Assembly: GCA_016218825.1 (NCBI GenBank)
Contig: JACRCV010000119.1
Span: 38,819-102,818, forward strand
Direction of reading: 5' to 3'
DNA length: 64,000 nt
DNA from: Deltaproteobacteria bacterium
GTDB lineage: Bacteria > Myxococcota > XYA12-FULL-58-9
Made by a program: the position numbers and the translations under genes. Shown piece by piece: positions 43,062 to 52,205 of this stretch. Below the pieces are notes generated by a model, which saw nothing but the letters and a program-made list of their open reading frames with translations, searched no databases and had not been told where the DNA came from. The number at the start of each line of letters is the position of its first letter. Positions within the stretch are counted from its first letter, which is position 1.

Positions 43062-45442
43062 GGCCCGACCTCCAGCCGATACGGCATCAGCGCCAGCGGC
43101 TGACCGTCCAACGCCCGCGCCTGCTCGCTGACCAGACGCCAAGCGGCGCCCAGCGAGGCGTCCGCCATCGACAGCCGCTCCAAGAGCTCGCCGACCTCCA
43201 GGCTGCGCTTCGGGATCTGCACCGTCCATTCTGCCGGGCCGCCGAGGTCGGCCCGGGCCGCGGCCTCCCGCACCGCGTCGACGAGACCGCCGATGCCGTC
43301 GACCAGCCCCACCCCCAACGCCTGGGTGCCGGTGTAGACCCGGCCCTCGGCGATGGCGCGGACCCGCGCCTCGGGCAGCTTGCGCCCGGCCGCCACCCGG
43401 CCGATGAAGGTGTCATAGTAGCTCCTCATCACCTCGGTCAGCCGTTGGCGCGCGGCGTCGTCGAGCGGCAGATCGATGCGATCCCAGTCGGCGTGCGCGC
43501 CTTGCTTGTAAACGTGGCTGCGGATCCCCGCCACGTCGAAGAGGTGCGAGAGATCGAACTTCAGCGTGAAGATCCCGATCGACCCGGTGATGGTGTTGGC
43601 CTCGGCGAGGATCAGGTGCGCGGGGGCGGCGATGTAGTAGCCGCCGGACGCGGCGCTGTCGCCCATCGACACCACCAGCGGTTTGTGCTCGGCCGCGCGC
43701 CGGGCGGCGCGCCAGATCATCTCCGACGCGAAGACGTCACCGCCGCCCGAGTCGATCCGCATCACGATGGCGCCGACCTCGGCGTCGGTCATCGCCGCCT
43801 CCAGTTGCTCGACGATCTTGGGCGCCGCCGCGCTCGGGCCGGGCAGCGGATTGTCTTTGCCGCGCATCACGATCGTGCCGACGACCGGGACCACCGCGAC
43901 CACCGGCTGTCCGCCCCAGCGCGTGCTCGACCGCCGTCGGTCCTCGACCTCCTCGCCGCGCGCTCGGCCGACCGGCAGTCGATTCGGATCGACCGGCTGG
44001 CTGAGCTCGTCGATGAGCCCCTGCGCCAAGGCCTCGGGCGCGGTGAAGCCGCCCCGATCGATGAGCGCCAGCACCTTGTCCTTCGGCAAACGTCGATCGT
44101 CGACCACCGCGGCGACGAGGGTGGTGAACGCCTGCACCAGCACCGCGCCTTCGACCTCGAGATCCTCGGGCCGCGGCCCGGCCCGGGTCAACGCGTCCGG
44201 CGCGCTCTTGTAGCGGCCGACCTCGATCGACTCGACGTGGATCCCGACCTTCGCGAGCAGCTCGGCAAAATAGTGCTTCGTCACCGCGAAGCCGTCCAAG
44301 CGCAAGGTCGCCGCCGGATCCATCCGGATGCGCTGCGCCGCCGCCGCGACCATGTACTCCTTGTCGCTCGCGTGCGTGAGCTCGGCGACCACGGTCTTGC
44401 CGGCGGCCCGCAGCTCGTGGATCGCGCGCCGCAGCTCGTCGATGGTGGCGAGCCCCACCTCCAGCTCGCCGATGGTGAGGATCACGGTGCCGACGGACTT
44501 GTCGCCGGCGAGCGCCGCCAAGGTCAACGCCGGATCCGCGATCTGCGGCCGCGCCGACAACAGCCCGTCCACCGGCGGTGTCAGATCGCCGTCCAGCGTC
44601 ACCTCGACGGTGCGCTCGTAGACATCGACGAGGCTCTCCCTGGGCTCGCTGCGCAAAGTCGCGGCGAGCGCGGTGTCGGCGCGCCGCTTTGCCGGGGCCC
44701 AACGTGCCCGATCCGGAACGCTCGCCGCCTGCACCTCGGTACCGAACAGCGCCAGGCTGAACCCGAGCCACAGGGTGTCGTCCTTCGGCTCGTAGATCGC
44801 CTGGGCGTGCAGACCTTCGACCCCGAGCTCCGCGACCAGGCGCGAGCTGGCCGCGCGCAGCGACTCGGCGCCGGTCCGCAGGTCGAAACCGATCGTCAGC
44901 CACGGCGCGCCGAAGATCGGCCGCACCGCGGCCCCGAGGCGCCATAACAGCGGCTGGCGCGCGTCACCGAGCTTCGGTTGGGTCAACGAGTCGACGCCGC
45001 CGCTCATCGACAGCCACGAGGTGAGCTGCGCCGCGATGCCGGCGTCCACGGTGCGCACCCCGTTGTATGCCGGATCGCGCGCCAGGTAGCTCCGGAGCGC
45101 CACCCCGATGCTCCAGTACGAGGCGAACGGCACCGCGACCCCGAGCGTCAGGCGCTGGTGATGCGCGCCCGGCGCCGGCAGCCAATCACAGCCGACATAC
45201 GGCGCCGCGACCTCGCCGGCGTAGACGCCGTAAAAGCCGATCCGCGCCCGACCGTCGTCGTTCGGCGGCAGGCGGGCGCGCAGGTGGAGCTCGAGGCCGA
45301 CAGCGAGCGCCGGCGCGGCAGGATCGAAGGCAGCGCTCGACGCCCCGACGGCGTAGCCGCTGACGTCGGTCGGCAGCGCCACCGCCTCGGCGCCGACCTC
45401 AGGGATCGCGAGACAAAGGGCGAGGAGGTACGGGCTGATCAT
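43058..45442 (-). CDS. sppA: Signal peptide peptidase SppA fused to an N-terminal outer-membrane-type beta domain
   Basis: 794 residues. Residues about 20-245 look like a small beta-barrel (alternating aromatic-rich strands such as GIGFYGVYAGEVA; TIGFDLRTGAES) after a signal peptide (MISPYLLALCLAIPEVGA). The remainder is a long-form (67K) SppA with two S49 domains: the general base Lys in VGRYKSAPDALTR (first domain) and the nucleophile Ser in GDSAASGGYYIAA (second domain). SppA degrades cleaved signal peptides in the membrane; here a barrel could target it to the outer membrane or be a separate sensor. The start could also be GTG at 45454; no Shine-Dalgarno precedes either. Confidence 0.82.
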   Translation of the reverse strand: MISPYLLALCLAIPEVGAEAVALPTDVSGYAVGASSAAFDPAAPALAVGLELHLRARLPPNDDGRARIGFYGVYAGEVAAPYVGCDWLPAPGAHHQRLTLGVAVPFASYWSIGVALRSYLARDPAYNGVRTVDAGIAAQLTSWLSMSGGVDSLTQPKLGDARQPLLWRLGAAVRPIFGAPWLTIGFDLRTGAESLRAASSRLVAELGVEGLHAQAIYEPKDDTLWLGFSLALFGTEVQAASVPDRARWAPAKRRADTALAATLRSEPRESLVDVYERTVEVTLDGDLTPPVDGLLSARPQIADPALTLAALAGDKSVGTVILTIGELEVGLATIDELRRAIHELRAAGKTVVAELTHASDKEYMVAAAAQRIRMDPAATLRLDGFAVTKHYFAELLAKVGIHVESIEVGRYKSAPDALTRAGPRPEDLEVEGAVLVQAFTTLVAAVVDDRRLPKDKVLALIDRGGFTAPEALAQGLIDELSQPVDPNRLPVGRARGEEVEDRRRSSTRWGGQPVVAVVPVVGTIVMRGKDNPLPGPSAAAPKIVEQLEAAMTDAEVGAIVMRIDSGGGDVFASEMIWRAARRAAEHKPLVVSMGDSAASGGYYIAAPAHLILAEANTITGSIGIFTLKFDLSHLFDVAGIRSHVYKQGAHADWDRIDLPLDDAARQRLTEVMRSYYDTFIGRVAAGRKLPEARVRAIAEGRVYTGTQALGVGLVDGIGGLVDAVREAAARADLGGPAEWTVQIPKRSLEVGELLERLSMADASLGAAWRLVSEQARALDGQPLALMPYRLEVGP

Positions 45443-45484
45443 GACGGCGGCCACCGTATACGGCTTCGCCGCCGATTTCCATCG

Positions 45485-46201
45485 TCAGCGCGCCCGGTGA
45501 TCCGCGAGCGACGCCCACACTCGGGCGCTCTTCAGCGATCTGCCGATCGCCGCTTCGACCAGATCGACGACGCTCGCCTCCAGTAACCGCGCCTGCTCAG
45601 CGCTCACCTCGGCGCTGGACTGCGCCGCGAACACCGTCGCCGGCAACAGCGGCCGCCCCGCGGCACAGGTGCCGCAAAGGAGCCTCCCGGACGTCCCGAG
45701 GGCCACGCGCTCCGGACGCGCCCGACCACAGCCGCCACAATGCGACGCCGCGCTCACCAGCCCGGCGGCGCGCAAGAGGGCCGGCAGGGCGAGCGCCGCC
45801 CGACTCAGCTCGCCGTGGTCGACGGCGTCCAACCCGGCGCTGAGCGCCTGGTAGATCTCGGGCACCACCTGCTGCGGCCCGGTGAGCGCCGAGGTGATCT
45901 CGACGAGCAGGCTCGCCCGCCGCACCCCGTCCAGATCGCGGCGAATGCCGAAACGGCCGCTCACGAGCTCGGCGCCGTCGAGACTCCACAGCCCGGGGGC
46001 GACCGTGGCGGAGACCGTCAGGCTCTGGAACAGATCGAGCAGGCCCTGAAAGCGCTTGCGACTGCGCCGCGCGCCCCGCGCCAACAGCGCCACCCGCCCC
46101 TCTTCCAGGCTCAAGAAGTCGACCACCCGATGCGACTCGGCGACGTCCCGCAGCCGCAGCACCACGCCGCTCAGACGCACCTGGCGTGCGAGGACCCGCA
46201 T
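45485..46201 (-). CDS. recO: DNA repair protein RecO
   Basis: Recombination mediator that loads RecA with RecR onto SSB-coated DNA in the RecFOR pathway. 238 residues, normal length. The N-terminal OB fold contains VVLRLRDVAESHRVVDFLSLEEGRVALLARGARR (family motif, of which EGRVALLARGARR is diagnostic), followed by the helical domain and a zinc-knuckle C-x2-C (CGGC) with a second pair (CGTC). It lies in the seven-gene operon between a TPR lipoprotein and the sppA fusion, an association likely set by co-transcription rather than function. Confidence 0.88.
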   Translation of the reverse strand: MRVLARQVRLSGVVLRLRDVAESHRVVDFLSLEEGRVALLARGARRSRKRFQGLLDLFQSLTVSATVAPGLWSLDGAELVSGRFGIRRDLDGVRRASLLVEITSALTGPQQVVPEIYQALSAGLDAVDHGELSRAALALPALLRAAGLVSAASHCGGCGRARPERVALGTSGRLLCGTCAAGRPLLPATVFAAQSSAEVSAEQARLLEASVVDLVEAAIGRSLKSARVWASLADHRAR

Positions 46202-46216
46202 CCGCTCAACCCGGCA

Positions 46217-46996
46217 TCAGCGCAGCTCGCTCAGACCGCGGGCGCACTTGGCCTCGACGTCGCTCTCCGCGTCGTCGGTGGCGCAGGCGGCGAACGCCTG
46301 GCGCGAGCTCTCGACATCGCCGAGCGTCTGGTAGCCCCGCCCGAGGTAGTACTTCATCTCCCGGGCGAAGGTCCCCGGCACGGTCGCGGCGATGGCGGCG
46401 TCTTCGAGGCAGTGCTTCTCGAAGCGCTTGGCGTAGGCCACCGCCTGCGCGGCGTCGTTCAGCTCCAGCTCGATCTGCGCCAGCCAGCCGTAGCCGCGGC
46501 AGAACTTGGGGTTGGTGGCGACGGCGTTGCGCAGGTGCTTCAACCCCTGGGTCGCGTCGCCCTTCTTGTAGAACGCCCAACCCATGTTGCCCTCGGCGAT
46601 GAAGGGCGTGGCATAGAGGATGTCGGAAAGCGCGACCTTGAAGGCGAGTATGGCGTCGTCGTAGCGGCCGAGGTCCAAGAGCAGGACGCCCATGTTGTTC
46701 TGCACCTCGGAGAACTTGGGCGCCAATCGCACCGCCTCGCGGTAGTGCGTGAGCGCGTCCTCTTGCCGCCCCATCGCGTGGTACACGAGCCCGAGCGCGT
46801 TGTGCGCCTGAACCAGCTCCGGATCGGCCTCGACCGCCCCGAGGAGATCGCGGAGCGCGGCGCGCAGATCACCGTGCTCCATCGCGTTGACCGCGATGTC
46901 GTAGCGGATCTTGGCGCCGGCGCGGTCCTTGTCGCTGATCGTGGCGGCGCAGGCGGCGAGCTGCAGGGCGGTGAGGCAAGCCAGGGTCCGGATCAT
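46217..46996 (-). CDS. TPR lipoprotein, PilF/Tgl/NlpI-like
   Basis: 259 residues with a lipoprotein signal (MIRTLACLTALQLAAC; lipobox LAAC, Cys16). At least five tetratricopeptide units follow (HNALGLVYHAMGRQEDALTHYREAV and similar; only HNALGLVYHAMG is quoted as the clearest). Homologous outer-membrane TPR lipoproteins PilF and Tgl help assemble the PilQ secretin of type IV pili, and NlpI organises peptidoglycan enzymes; the size and lipobox fit either. No pilus genes lie in the window. It starts 5 bases after the preceding stop, within the operon. Confidence 0.82.
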   Translation of the reverse strand: MIRTLACLTALQLAACAATISDKDRAGAKIRYDIAVNAMEHGDLRAALRDLLGAVEADPELVQAHNALGLVYHAMGRQEDALTHYREAVRLAPKFSEVQNNMGVLLLDLGRYDDAILAFKVALSDILYATPFIAEGNMGWAFYKKGDATQGLKHLRNAVATNPKFCRGYGWLAQIELELNDAAQAVAYAKRFEKHCLEDAAIAATVPGTFAREMKYYLGRGYQTLGDVESSRQAFAACATDDAESDVEAKCARGLSELR

Positions 46997-47001
46997 GGCG
47001 C

Positions 47002-47574
47002 TCAAAACGACGACAGCAGGCGGCCGATGTCCGGGCCGCGATCGGCGCTCGGCGTCGGGGTCGGTGCAACGCCAGCCACCGGCCGGACCGCCGCCGGGGT
47101 GCCGGTGACGGCGGGCGCGGTGACCGCGGACACCTCGACCAGATCCGCCGCGTTGACCTCCACGGCGTCGCGGCTGGCGGCGAACTTCGCCAGGTCCTGG
47201 GAGAACAGCGGCATCCGCTCGCAGAGGGCGGTCTGCGCCGCCGGATCGAGGCCGGCGAACGGGACCTCGTCGAGCATGAACCCCATCGACTCCAAGAACT
47301 CGCGCGCCTCGTCCATGACCTGCGGCAGCTGGCCGCGCTCGAGCTCGCGGGGCTCCGGGACGTAGAAGACCGCGCGGTTGGCGGCGGCGTAGTACAGGTA
47401 GATCACCACCGAGACCTGGCCCCGCCCGACCTCGAAGGCGGCGATCGTCGCCATCGCCGAGCCCGCTTGGATCCCCGGCACCTTGACCGCGACGCCGTTG
47501 ATCGACGCCACCAGCGCCAGAATGTGCTCGCGGCCGACCGCCAGATGCGTGCGCGCGGAATCGATCGCGAACAC
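47002..47574 (-). CDS. Hypothetical protein, operon member
   Basis: 190 residues, family not recognised. Residues 1-110 look globular alpha/beta with a central strand pair (VSVVIYLYYAAANRAVFYVP) and an amphipathic helix (QVMDEAREFLESMGFML), which is the shape of small adaptor or roadblock-like domains. The rest is a Pro/Val/Thr-rich disordered tail. There is no signal peptide, so it is probably cytosolic. It lies 6 bases after the secreted protein gene and 5 bases before the TPR lipoprotein gene. Confidence 0.65.
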   Translation of the reverse strand: MFAIDSARTHLAVGREHILALVASINGVAVKVPGIQAGSAMATIAAFEVGRGQVSVVIYLYYAAANRAVFYVPEPRELERGQLPQVMDEAREFLESMGFMLDEVPFAGLDPAAQTALCERMPLFSQDLAKFAASRDAVEVNAADLVEVSAVTAPAVTGTPAAVRPVAGVAPTPTPSADRGPDIGRLLSSF

Positions 47575-47580
47575 GGCCGG

Positions 47581-48186
47581 TCACTCGGCGACCAGGGTGA
47601 AGTCGTCCTGGAAGTCGCGGGTCTCGAGCGCGGTGCGTTTGTAGTCCACCGCCTTCTTGGTGATCATCACGTTGCGACCGCCGGCGTTGCCCTCGCCGAC
47701 GATGATGCGGAAGTAGTGCTGCGGCGACGCCGAGCGCCGCGCCTGGCCGAGCGCCTTCTTGGCGACGAAGCTGACCTTGTTCGGGCCGGTCACCAGGAAC
47801 TTCGTGATCTCCATGACCACGTGCTCCTCGGAGTCCATGAACTTTCGCACCCACTTGGCGTTGACGAAGAGGTCGATGTCGTACTGCGCCATCCCCGGCG
47901 CCGCCTTCTCGGTCACCAAATAGTAATGACGCGTCGGCGCGCCGCCGGCGGCCCCGGTCGCCGGTCCCGCGGGCGCCGGCTTTGCCCCCGCCCCGCCCCC
48001 CGGTGCTTGCACCGCGTAACCCTTGGCGGTGATGAAGACGTTGCCGTTGGCGTCGATCTCGACCTTGCAGCTCTCGAAGACCTGGCCGGTGACGCCGTCG
48101 ATGTTGACGCCGTTCAGGTACACCGACGCGGCGGTCGCAACCGTAGGGACCGACAGAGCGAGCGACACGATCACGGCTCTCAACAT
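47581..48186 (-). CDS. Secreted hypothetical protein, first gene of a seven-gene operon
   Basis: 201 residues with a signal peptide (MLRAVIVSLALSVPTVATAA/S). A short beta domain (SVYLNGVNIDGVTGQVFESC) is followed by a Gly/Ala/Pro linker (about 60-85), then a second beta-rich half (IDLFVNAKWVRKF; QHYFRIIVGEG). I recognise no family. It is probably periplasmic. It opens the leftward operon that continues to the amidase at 38922, and its ATG lies 7 bases after a near-consensus -10 (TTAGCT) with a perfect TTGACA -35, so the operon mRNA should be leaderless. Confidence 0.7.
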   Translation of the reverse strand: MLRAVIVSLALSVPTVATAASVYLNGVNIDGVTGQVFESCKVEIDANGNVFITAKGYAVQAPGGGAGAKPAPAGPATGAAGGAPTRHYYLVTEKAAPGMAQYDIDLFVNAKWVRKFMDSEEHVVMEITKFLVTGPNKVSFVAKKALGQARRSASPQHYFRIIVGEGNAGGRNVMITKKAVDYKRTALETRDFQDDFTLVAE

Positions 48187-48193
48187 GACGCGA

Positions 48194-48222
48194 AGCTAAC
48201 GGTGTGCGACTTCGGGTGTCAA
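48194..48222 (-). promoter_or_regulatory. Promoter of the seven-gene operon, leaderless type
   Basis: TTGACA (48222-48217), 17-base spacer, TTAGCT (48199-48194), then 7 bases to the ATG at 48186. This is the only perfect TTGACA -35 noted in the window. Confidence 0.55.
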
Positions 48223-48299
48223 GCGTCGTTGCGATCTGCAAGCGATCGCGCTAAGCGCTGGATCTGGCGGCCAAACGAAGAACCGACCCGGGAGGAGCC

Positions 48300-49964
48300 A
48301 TGGCCTACGACGCCGACCTCGGACGCGACGACCTCGAGACCTTCGACGGCGCGCAACCGGACAACTTCTGGCGTGCCGACCCCCACCTGCGCCGGGTGTT
48401 GGCGCGCCTCGCCGGGGAGACGACCCTCGCCGGCTGGGAGACCCAGCTCGACCAGTTTGGCGCCGAGTGCGCCGGCGGCATCGACGCCGCGGTGCGTCTG
48501 AACAACCTCGGCCACAACCTGCCGACCCTGGACCGCTTCGACGGCTTCGGGGCGCGCCTCGAGGCGGTCGAGCATCACCCGAGCTTCCACATCGCCGGCC
48601 GCGGCATCTACGGCTCCGGGGTGATGAAGGCGCTCACCGAAGCGCACGGCAACGTCAAGTCGCTGGCGATGTTCTACCTGTCGTCGCACAACGGCGAGGG
48701 CGGCCACAATTGTCCGCTCGCCTGCACCGCGGGCGCGATCAAGGCCATCCGCGCGCTCGGCTCCGCCGTGGTCCGCGACCGCTATCTGCCGCGGCTGTTG
48801 TCCACCGACTACCAGACACTGGCCCACGGCGCGCAGTTCCTGACCGAGGTCCAGGGCGGCTCGGACGTCGGCGCCAACAGCGTGCGGGCGCTGCCGAGCG
48901 ACGACGCCTCCCTGACCTTCGCGCTGCACGGCGAGAAGTGGTTCTGCTCCAACGTGACCGCCGACCTGGTCGTGGTCACCGCCCGTCTCGAGGGCGCGGC
49001 CGAGGGCACCGAGGGTCTGGGGATGTTCCTGATGCCGCGGCGCCTGCCGGACGGCAGCCTGAACCGCTTCACCATCCGCCGCCTGAAGGACAAGATCGGC
49101 ACCCGGACGCTGCCGACCGCGGAGCTCGACCTGAACGGCGCCCTGGCTTATCCGCTCGGCCCCACCGAGGGCGCTTTCAAGAACGTGATGACCTACGTCA
49201 TCAACACCTCGCGGCTCTTCAACGCCGTCGGCTGCTGCGGCATGGCGCGGCGCGCCGGTCTCGTGGCCCACGGCTACGCGGCGCACCGTAAGGCCTTCGG
49301 CCGCCCGATCGCCCACTACCCGATGGTCGCCGACATCCTCGCGACCATGCGGGCCCAGACCGCGGCGATGACCTCGGGCACCTTCTACCTCGCGGCGCAG
49401 GCCGACCGCATCGAGCAGGGTGACGCCGACGCCGAGACCAGAGGCTTCTGGCGCATGGCGGTGAACCTCAACAAGATGCGCACCGCGCTCACCGCCCACG
49501 AGGTGATCCAATCCGGGCTCGAGATCCTCGGCGGCAACGGCACCATCGAGACCTTCTCGGTGCTGCCGCGCCTGCTGCGTGACAACGTCGTGTTCGAGAA
49601 CTGGGAGGGCAGTCACAACGTGCTGCTGTTGCAGGTGTTGCGCGACTGCAAGACCAAGCGCCTGCACCAGGCCTTCTTCGCCCACCTCGCGACCCTCGGC
49701 GGCAATCCGGATCGCATCCGCACCGCTGCCGCCGCCGCCCGAAGCGAGCTAGAGGCCGCGCTCGCGGGCGACGAGGCGCTGGCGACGCTCGTCATCCGCC
49801 GCCTCGGCAGCCGCATCGCCTACCTGTTCTGGGCCGCGGCGATGCACGCCGACGGCACCGAGCCGGCGCTCATCGACCACTTCCTCGACCACGCGATCGG
49901 ACCGCAACCGGCGCAGGACGCCGCCTACGCCCGCCGCATCGCCGCGTTGGCGCAGGTGCCGTGA
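48300..49964 (+). CDS. AidB-like acyl-CoA dehydrogenase
   Basis: 554 residues, the length of the AidB subgroup (about 540) rather than ordinary acyl-CoA dehydrogenases (about 390). FLTEVQGGSDVGANSVRA (AidB signature), KDKIGTR and the C-terminal EILGGNGTIE ... LRDNVVFENWEGSHNV motifs are intact. E. coli AidB is a DNA-binding flavoprotein induced by alkylation; the enzymatic substrate of this subgroup is unclear. GGAGG immediately precedes the ATG. It is divergent from the seven-gene operon with 113 bases between, and the two-CW gene is convergent downstream. Confidence 0.88.
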   Translation: MAYDADLGRDDLETFDGAQPDNFWRADPHLRRVLARLAGETTLAGWETQLDQFGAECAGGIDAAVRLNNLGHNLPTLDRFDGFGARLEAVEHHPSFHIAGRGIYGSGVMKALTEAHGNVKSLAMFYLSSHNGEGGHNCPLACTAGAIKAIRALGSAVVRDRYLPRLLSTDYQTLAHGAQFLTEVQGGSDVGANSVRALPSDDASLTFALHGEKWFCSNVTADLVVVTARLEGAAEGTEGLGMFLMPRRLPDGSLNRFTIRRLKDKIGTRTLPTAELDLNGALAYPLGPTEGAFKNVMTYVINTSRLFNAVGCCGMARRAGLVAHGYAAHRKAFGRPIAHYPMVADILATMRAQTAAMTSGTFYLAAQADRIEQGDADAETRGFWRMAVNLNKMRTALTAHEVIQSGLEILGGNGTIETFSVLPRLLRDNVVFENWEGSHNVLLLQVLRDCKTKRLHQAFFAHLATLGGNPDRIRTAAAAARSELEAALAGDEALATLVIRRLGSRIAYLFWAAAMHADGTEPALIDHFLDHAIGPQPAQDAAYARRIAALAQVP

Positions 49965-50000
49965 GAAAACGCCGCGGCCTTCACCGCCGGGCCGACGCGC

Positions 50001-50399
50001 TCAGCCCTTGGGGTCCGATCCCGAGGGCGGCGCGCGCCGCGGGATGACACGATGCCGCGCCGGCTTCTCCGGCTTGGGCTTGGGGCCGTAGAGCTTCTCC
50101 AACAGCACCGCCGACATGTGGAAGTCCTCGCCCTCGTTCTGCTGCACGTCGAGGAAGAACTCGCAGCTGAGGCAGGTGATGAGCTTCTGCGCGTGCGAGC
50201 CTTGGATCGCACCCTGACAGAAGGTCCCGCCGATCACCCAGCACGACCGGCCGGCGTTCTTGCCGCCGTGCATGCCGTCGAGACGGGCCTCGGTGCTCGT
50301 CGGACAGACCCCGAACTCGCCGGTCTTGGCGCCACCCTCTTGGCGCTCACACCGCCAGTACTCCCAGCAATTCGCTTTGGTTGGCACACACTGCCTCAT
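50001..50399 (-). CDS. Two-CW-domain Cys-rich protein
   Basis: 132 residues with eight cysteines at 4, 11, 17, 32, 53, 61, 76 and 79. NCWEYWRC and GRSCWVIGGTFC are the two Cys-Trp signatures of the two-CW family, probably binding zinc or an iron-sulfur cluster. ITCLSCEFF closes the cluster, then a Pro/Lys-rich tail. The family is common in deltaproteobacteria; function unknown, with redox or signalling links proposed. The long open frame upstream is a shadow of the divergent gene. The 50400-50606 gap shows no gene. Confidence 0.82.
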   Translation of the reverse strand: MRQCVPTKANCWEYWRCERQEGGAKTGEFGVCPTSTEARLDGMHGGKNAGRSCWVIGGTFCQGAIQGSHAQKLITCLSCEFFLDVQQNEGEDFHMSAVLLEKLYGPKPKPEKPARHRVIPRRAPPSGSDPKG

Positions 50400-50606
50400 T
50401 GGCAAACCACGGCCCGCAGCGACGAGCCCGCGTCGCGGTCTAGCAGCAAGCGCTCCAAGATCGATGGGAGCGCCGACCAACTGGGGACAAACCGAATCCC
50501 GAGCGCTGCGACCGCTCTGCCTCCTCACGGTTGTAGCACAGGGCCGCTCTGGACTTCCACCGCGCTCCATCGCAGACTCAGCCGCCCTGCAGAACCGGGA
50601 GAGACC

Positions 50607-52133
50607 ATGGACCGAGAGAAGATCGCCTTCGCTTTGATGACGCCAACCGACCTGACGCTCGGCGCCGCGGTATACGCGCTGAAGGCCGCGGGCCTCAAGG
50701 ACGCGGCCGGCGACAAGACCTACGCCGGGGTCAGAGCGCTGCTCGCGGCGCTCCTGAAGAAGAACAACGACCTGACCGCCGAGGGCCTGGAGCGACTGCC
50801 GGCGGCGGGCGGCGTGGTGATCGCGTCCAACCACCAGAGCTGGAACGACGTCCAGGCGATCGTCGCGACCTGCCCGCGTCGCATCCACTTCATGTCGAAG
50901 TCCGAGTTCGCGCGCTGGCCGGTGCTGCGCCGCCTGATCGACCTCGCCGATGCCCCTTACATCCGCCGGGGCGGCGACCACGAAGGCCTGCAGCGCGCTA
51001 TCGACTTCCTGCAGCAAGGTCGGGTCCTCGGGATCTTCCCCGAGGGCACGATCCCCGGCGAGGAGGACATCATGCGCCACGCCGTCGAGCCGACCACCGG
51101 CCTGTTGCGCGGCCACACCGGCGCGGTGCGGCTCGCGATCAGCGCCCGGGTGCCGATCGTGCCGGTGGGGGTCTCGGGCACCGGCGCGTCCTTGCCGCCG
51201 GAGATCTACCCGCGCCTGGAGCTGTTGCAGCTGCCGAAGAGCGCCCCGGTGACGGTGCGCTACGGCGAGCCGATCTCCTACGAGCAGTACCACGGCCAGA
51301 CGCTGGCGAAAGCGGAGCTGCGCCGGTTGACCGACGAGCTGATGCACAAGATCTCGGCGCTGGTGGACCACGGCCGCGGCTACGTGCCGATCACGGTCCC
51401 GGTGCCGCCGTTGCCGCGCTACAACCGCGTCGGCGTGCTGCTGCTGCACGGCTTCACCTCGAGCGTCAAGACCGTGACCGGCATTCTGCCGCGGCTCGAA
51501 GCGCTGAAGCTCGAGGTGCAGGTGCCGGTGCTGCGCGGCCACGGCACGGTCTACACCGACCTCAAAGGCGTCACGAGCGCCGACTGGTACGCCGACGCCG
51601 AGCGCGCCTTGTTGGAGCTTGCCGCCAAGGTGGACAAGGTCGTCGTCGTCGGCTTGTCGATGGGCGGCCTGGTCGCCATCAACCTCGGCATATTCCACCC
51701 CGACAAGATCGCCGGGATCGTCACCTGGGCGGCGGCGCTGCGCTTCGTGAACCCCGGCACCCGCTTTGCGTCGGCGCTGTCGCGGGTGGTGAAGAGCGTC
51801 CCGATGCCCGACGCCTTCAACGACACCTCGCTGCGCGGCACCTGCGAGAACTATCCCCGCTGCCCCACCGACGCGCTGGCGTCGTTGTATGACTACGCGG
51901 TGTACACCGAGGCGCGGCTCGCCGAGCTCAAGACGCCGATCGCGATCTTGCACTCGAAGCGCGACCAGGTGATCGAGCCGGTGGCGGCCAACGTCATCTA
52001 CCGCGACATCGGCTCGCCGCACCGCGAGATCCACTGGTTCAAGGAGTCGGGCCACGAGATGGGCCAGGACCTCGAGGCCGCGGCGGTGTTCGACACCACG
52101 ACGAGCTTCATCGAAAGATTCATCAAGCGTTGA
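50607..52133 (+). CDS. Bifunctional PlsC-type acyltransferase/alpha-beta hydrolase
   Basis: 508 residues. The N-terminal half (about 60-260) is a lysophosphatidic-acid-type acyltransferase: the H-x4-D motif is NHQSWND (His76, Asp81), followed by the FPEGTIPG acceptor motif. The C-terminal half (about 275-505) is an alpha/beta hydrolase of the carboxylesterase/monoacylglycerol-lipase kind: oxyanion HGFTSS, nucleophile Ser351 in GLSMGG, and the Asp and His of HSKRDQVIEP and ESGHEMGQD. One chain could both attach and remove acyl groups or remodel a lipid. No signal peptide; likely at the inner face of the membrane. GGGAG precedes the ATG. Confidence 0.87.
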   Translation: MDREKIAFALMTPTDLTLGAAVYALKAAGLKDAAGDKTYAGVRALLAALLKKNNDLTAEGLERLPAAGGVVIASNHQSWNDVQAIVATCPRRIHFMSKSEFARWPVLRRLIDLADAPYIRRGGDHEGLQRAIDFLQQGRVLGIFPEGTIPGEEDIMRHAVEPTTGLLRGHTGAVRLAISARVPIVPVGVSGTGASLPPEIYPRLELLQLPKSAPVTVRYGEPISYEQYHGQTLAKAELRRLTDELMHKISALVDHGRGYVPITVPVPPLPRYNRVGVLLLHGFTSSVKTVTGILPRLEALKLEVQVPVLRGHGTVYTDLKGVTSADWYADAERALLELAAKVDKVVVVGLSMGGLVAINLGIFHPDKIAGIVTWAAALRFVNPGTRFASALSRVVKSVPMPDAFNDTSLRGTCENYPRCPTDALASLYDYAVYTEARLAELKTPIAILHSKRDQVIEPVAANVIYRDIGSPHREIHWFKESGHEMGQDLEAAAVFDTTTSFIERFIKR

Positions 52134-52158
52134 CCGGATCGATCCGAACGATCATAGT
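52130..52158 (+). promoter_or_regulatory. Promoter of the ClpA/ClpC-like gene
   Basis: TTGACC (52130-52135) and CATAGT (52153-52158) are 17 bases apart, overlapping the stop of the acyltransferase-hydrolase gene. The leader would be about 40 bases. Confidence 0.5.
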
Positions 52159-52205
52159 GCCGCCGTCGTCACGGGGATGTCTGGTTGAAGACGAGGCTGT
52201 AGACG

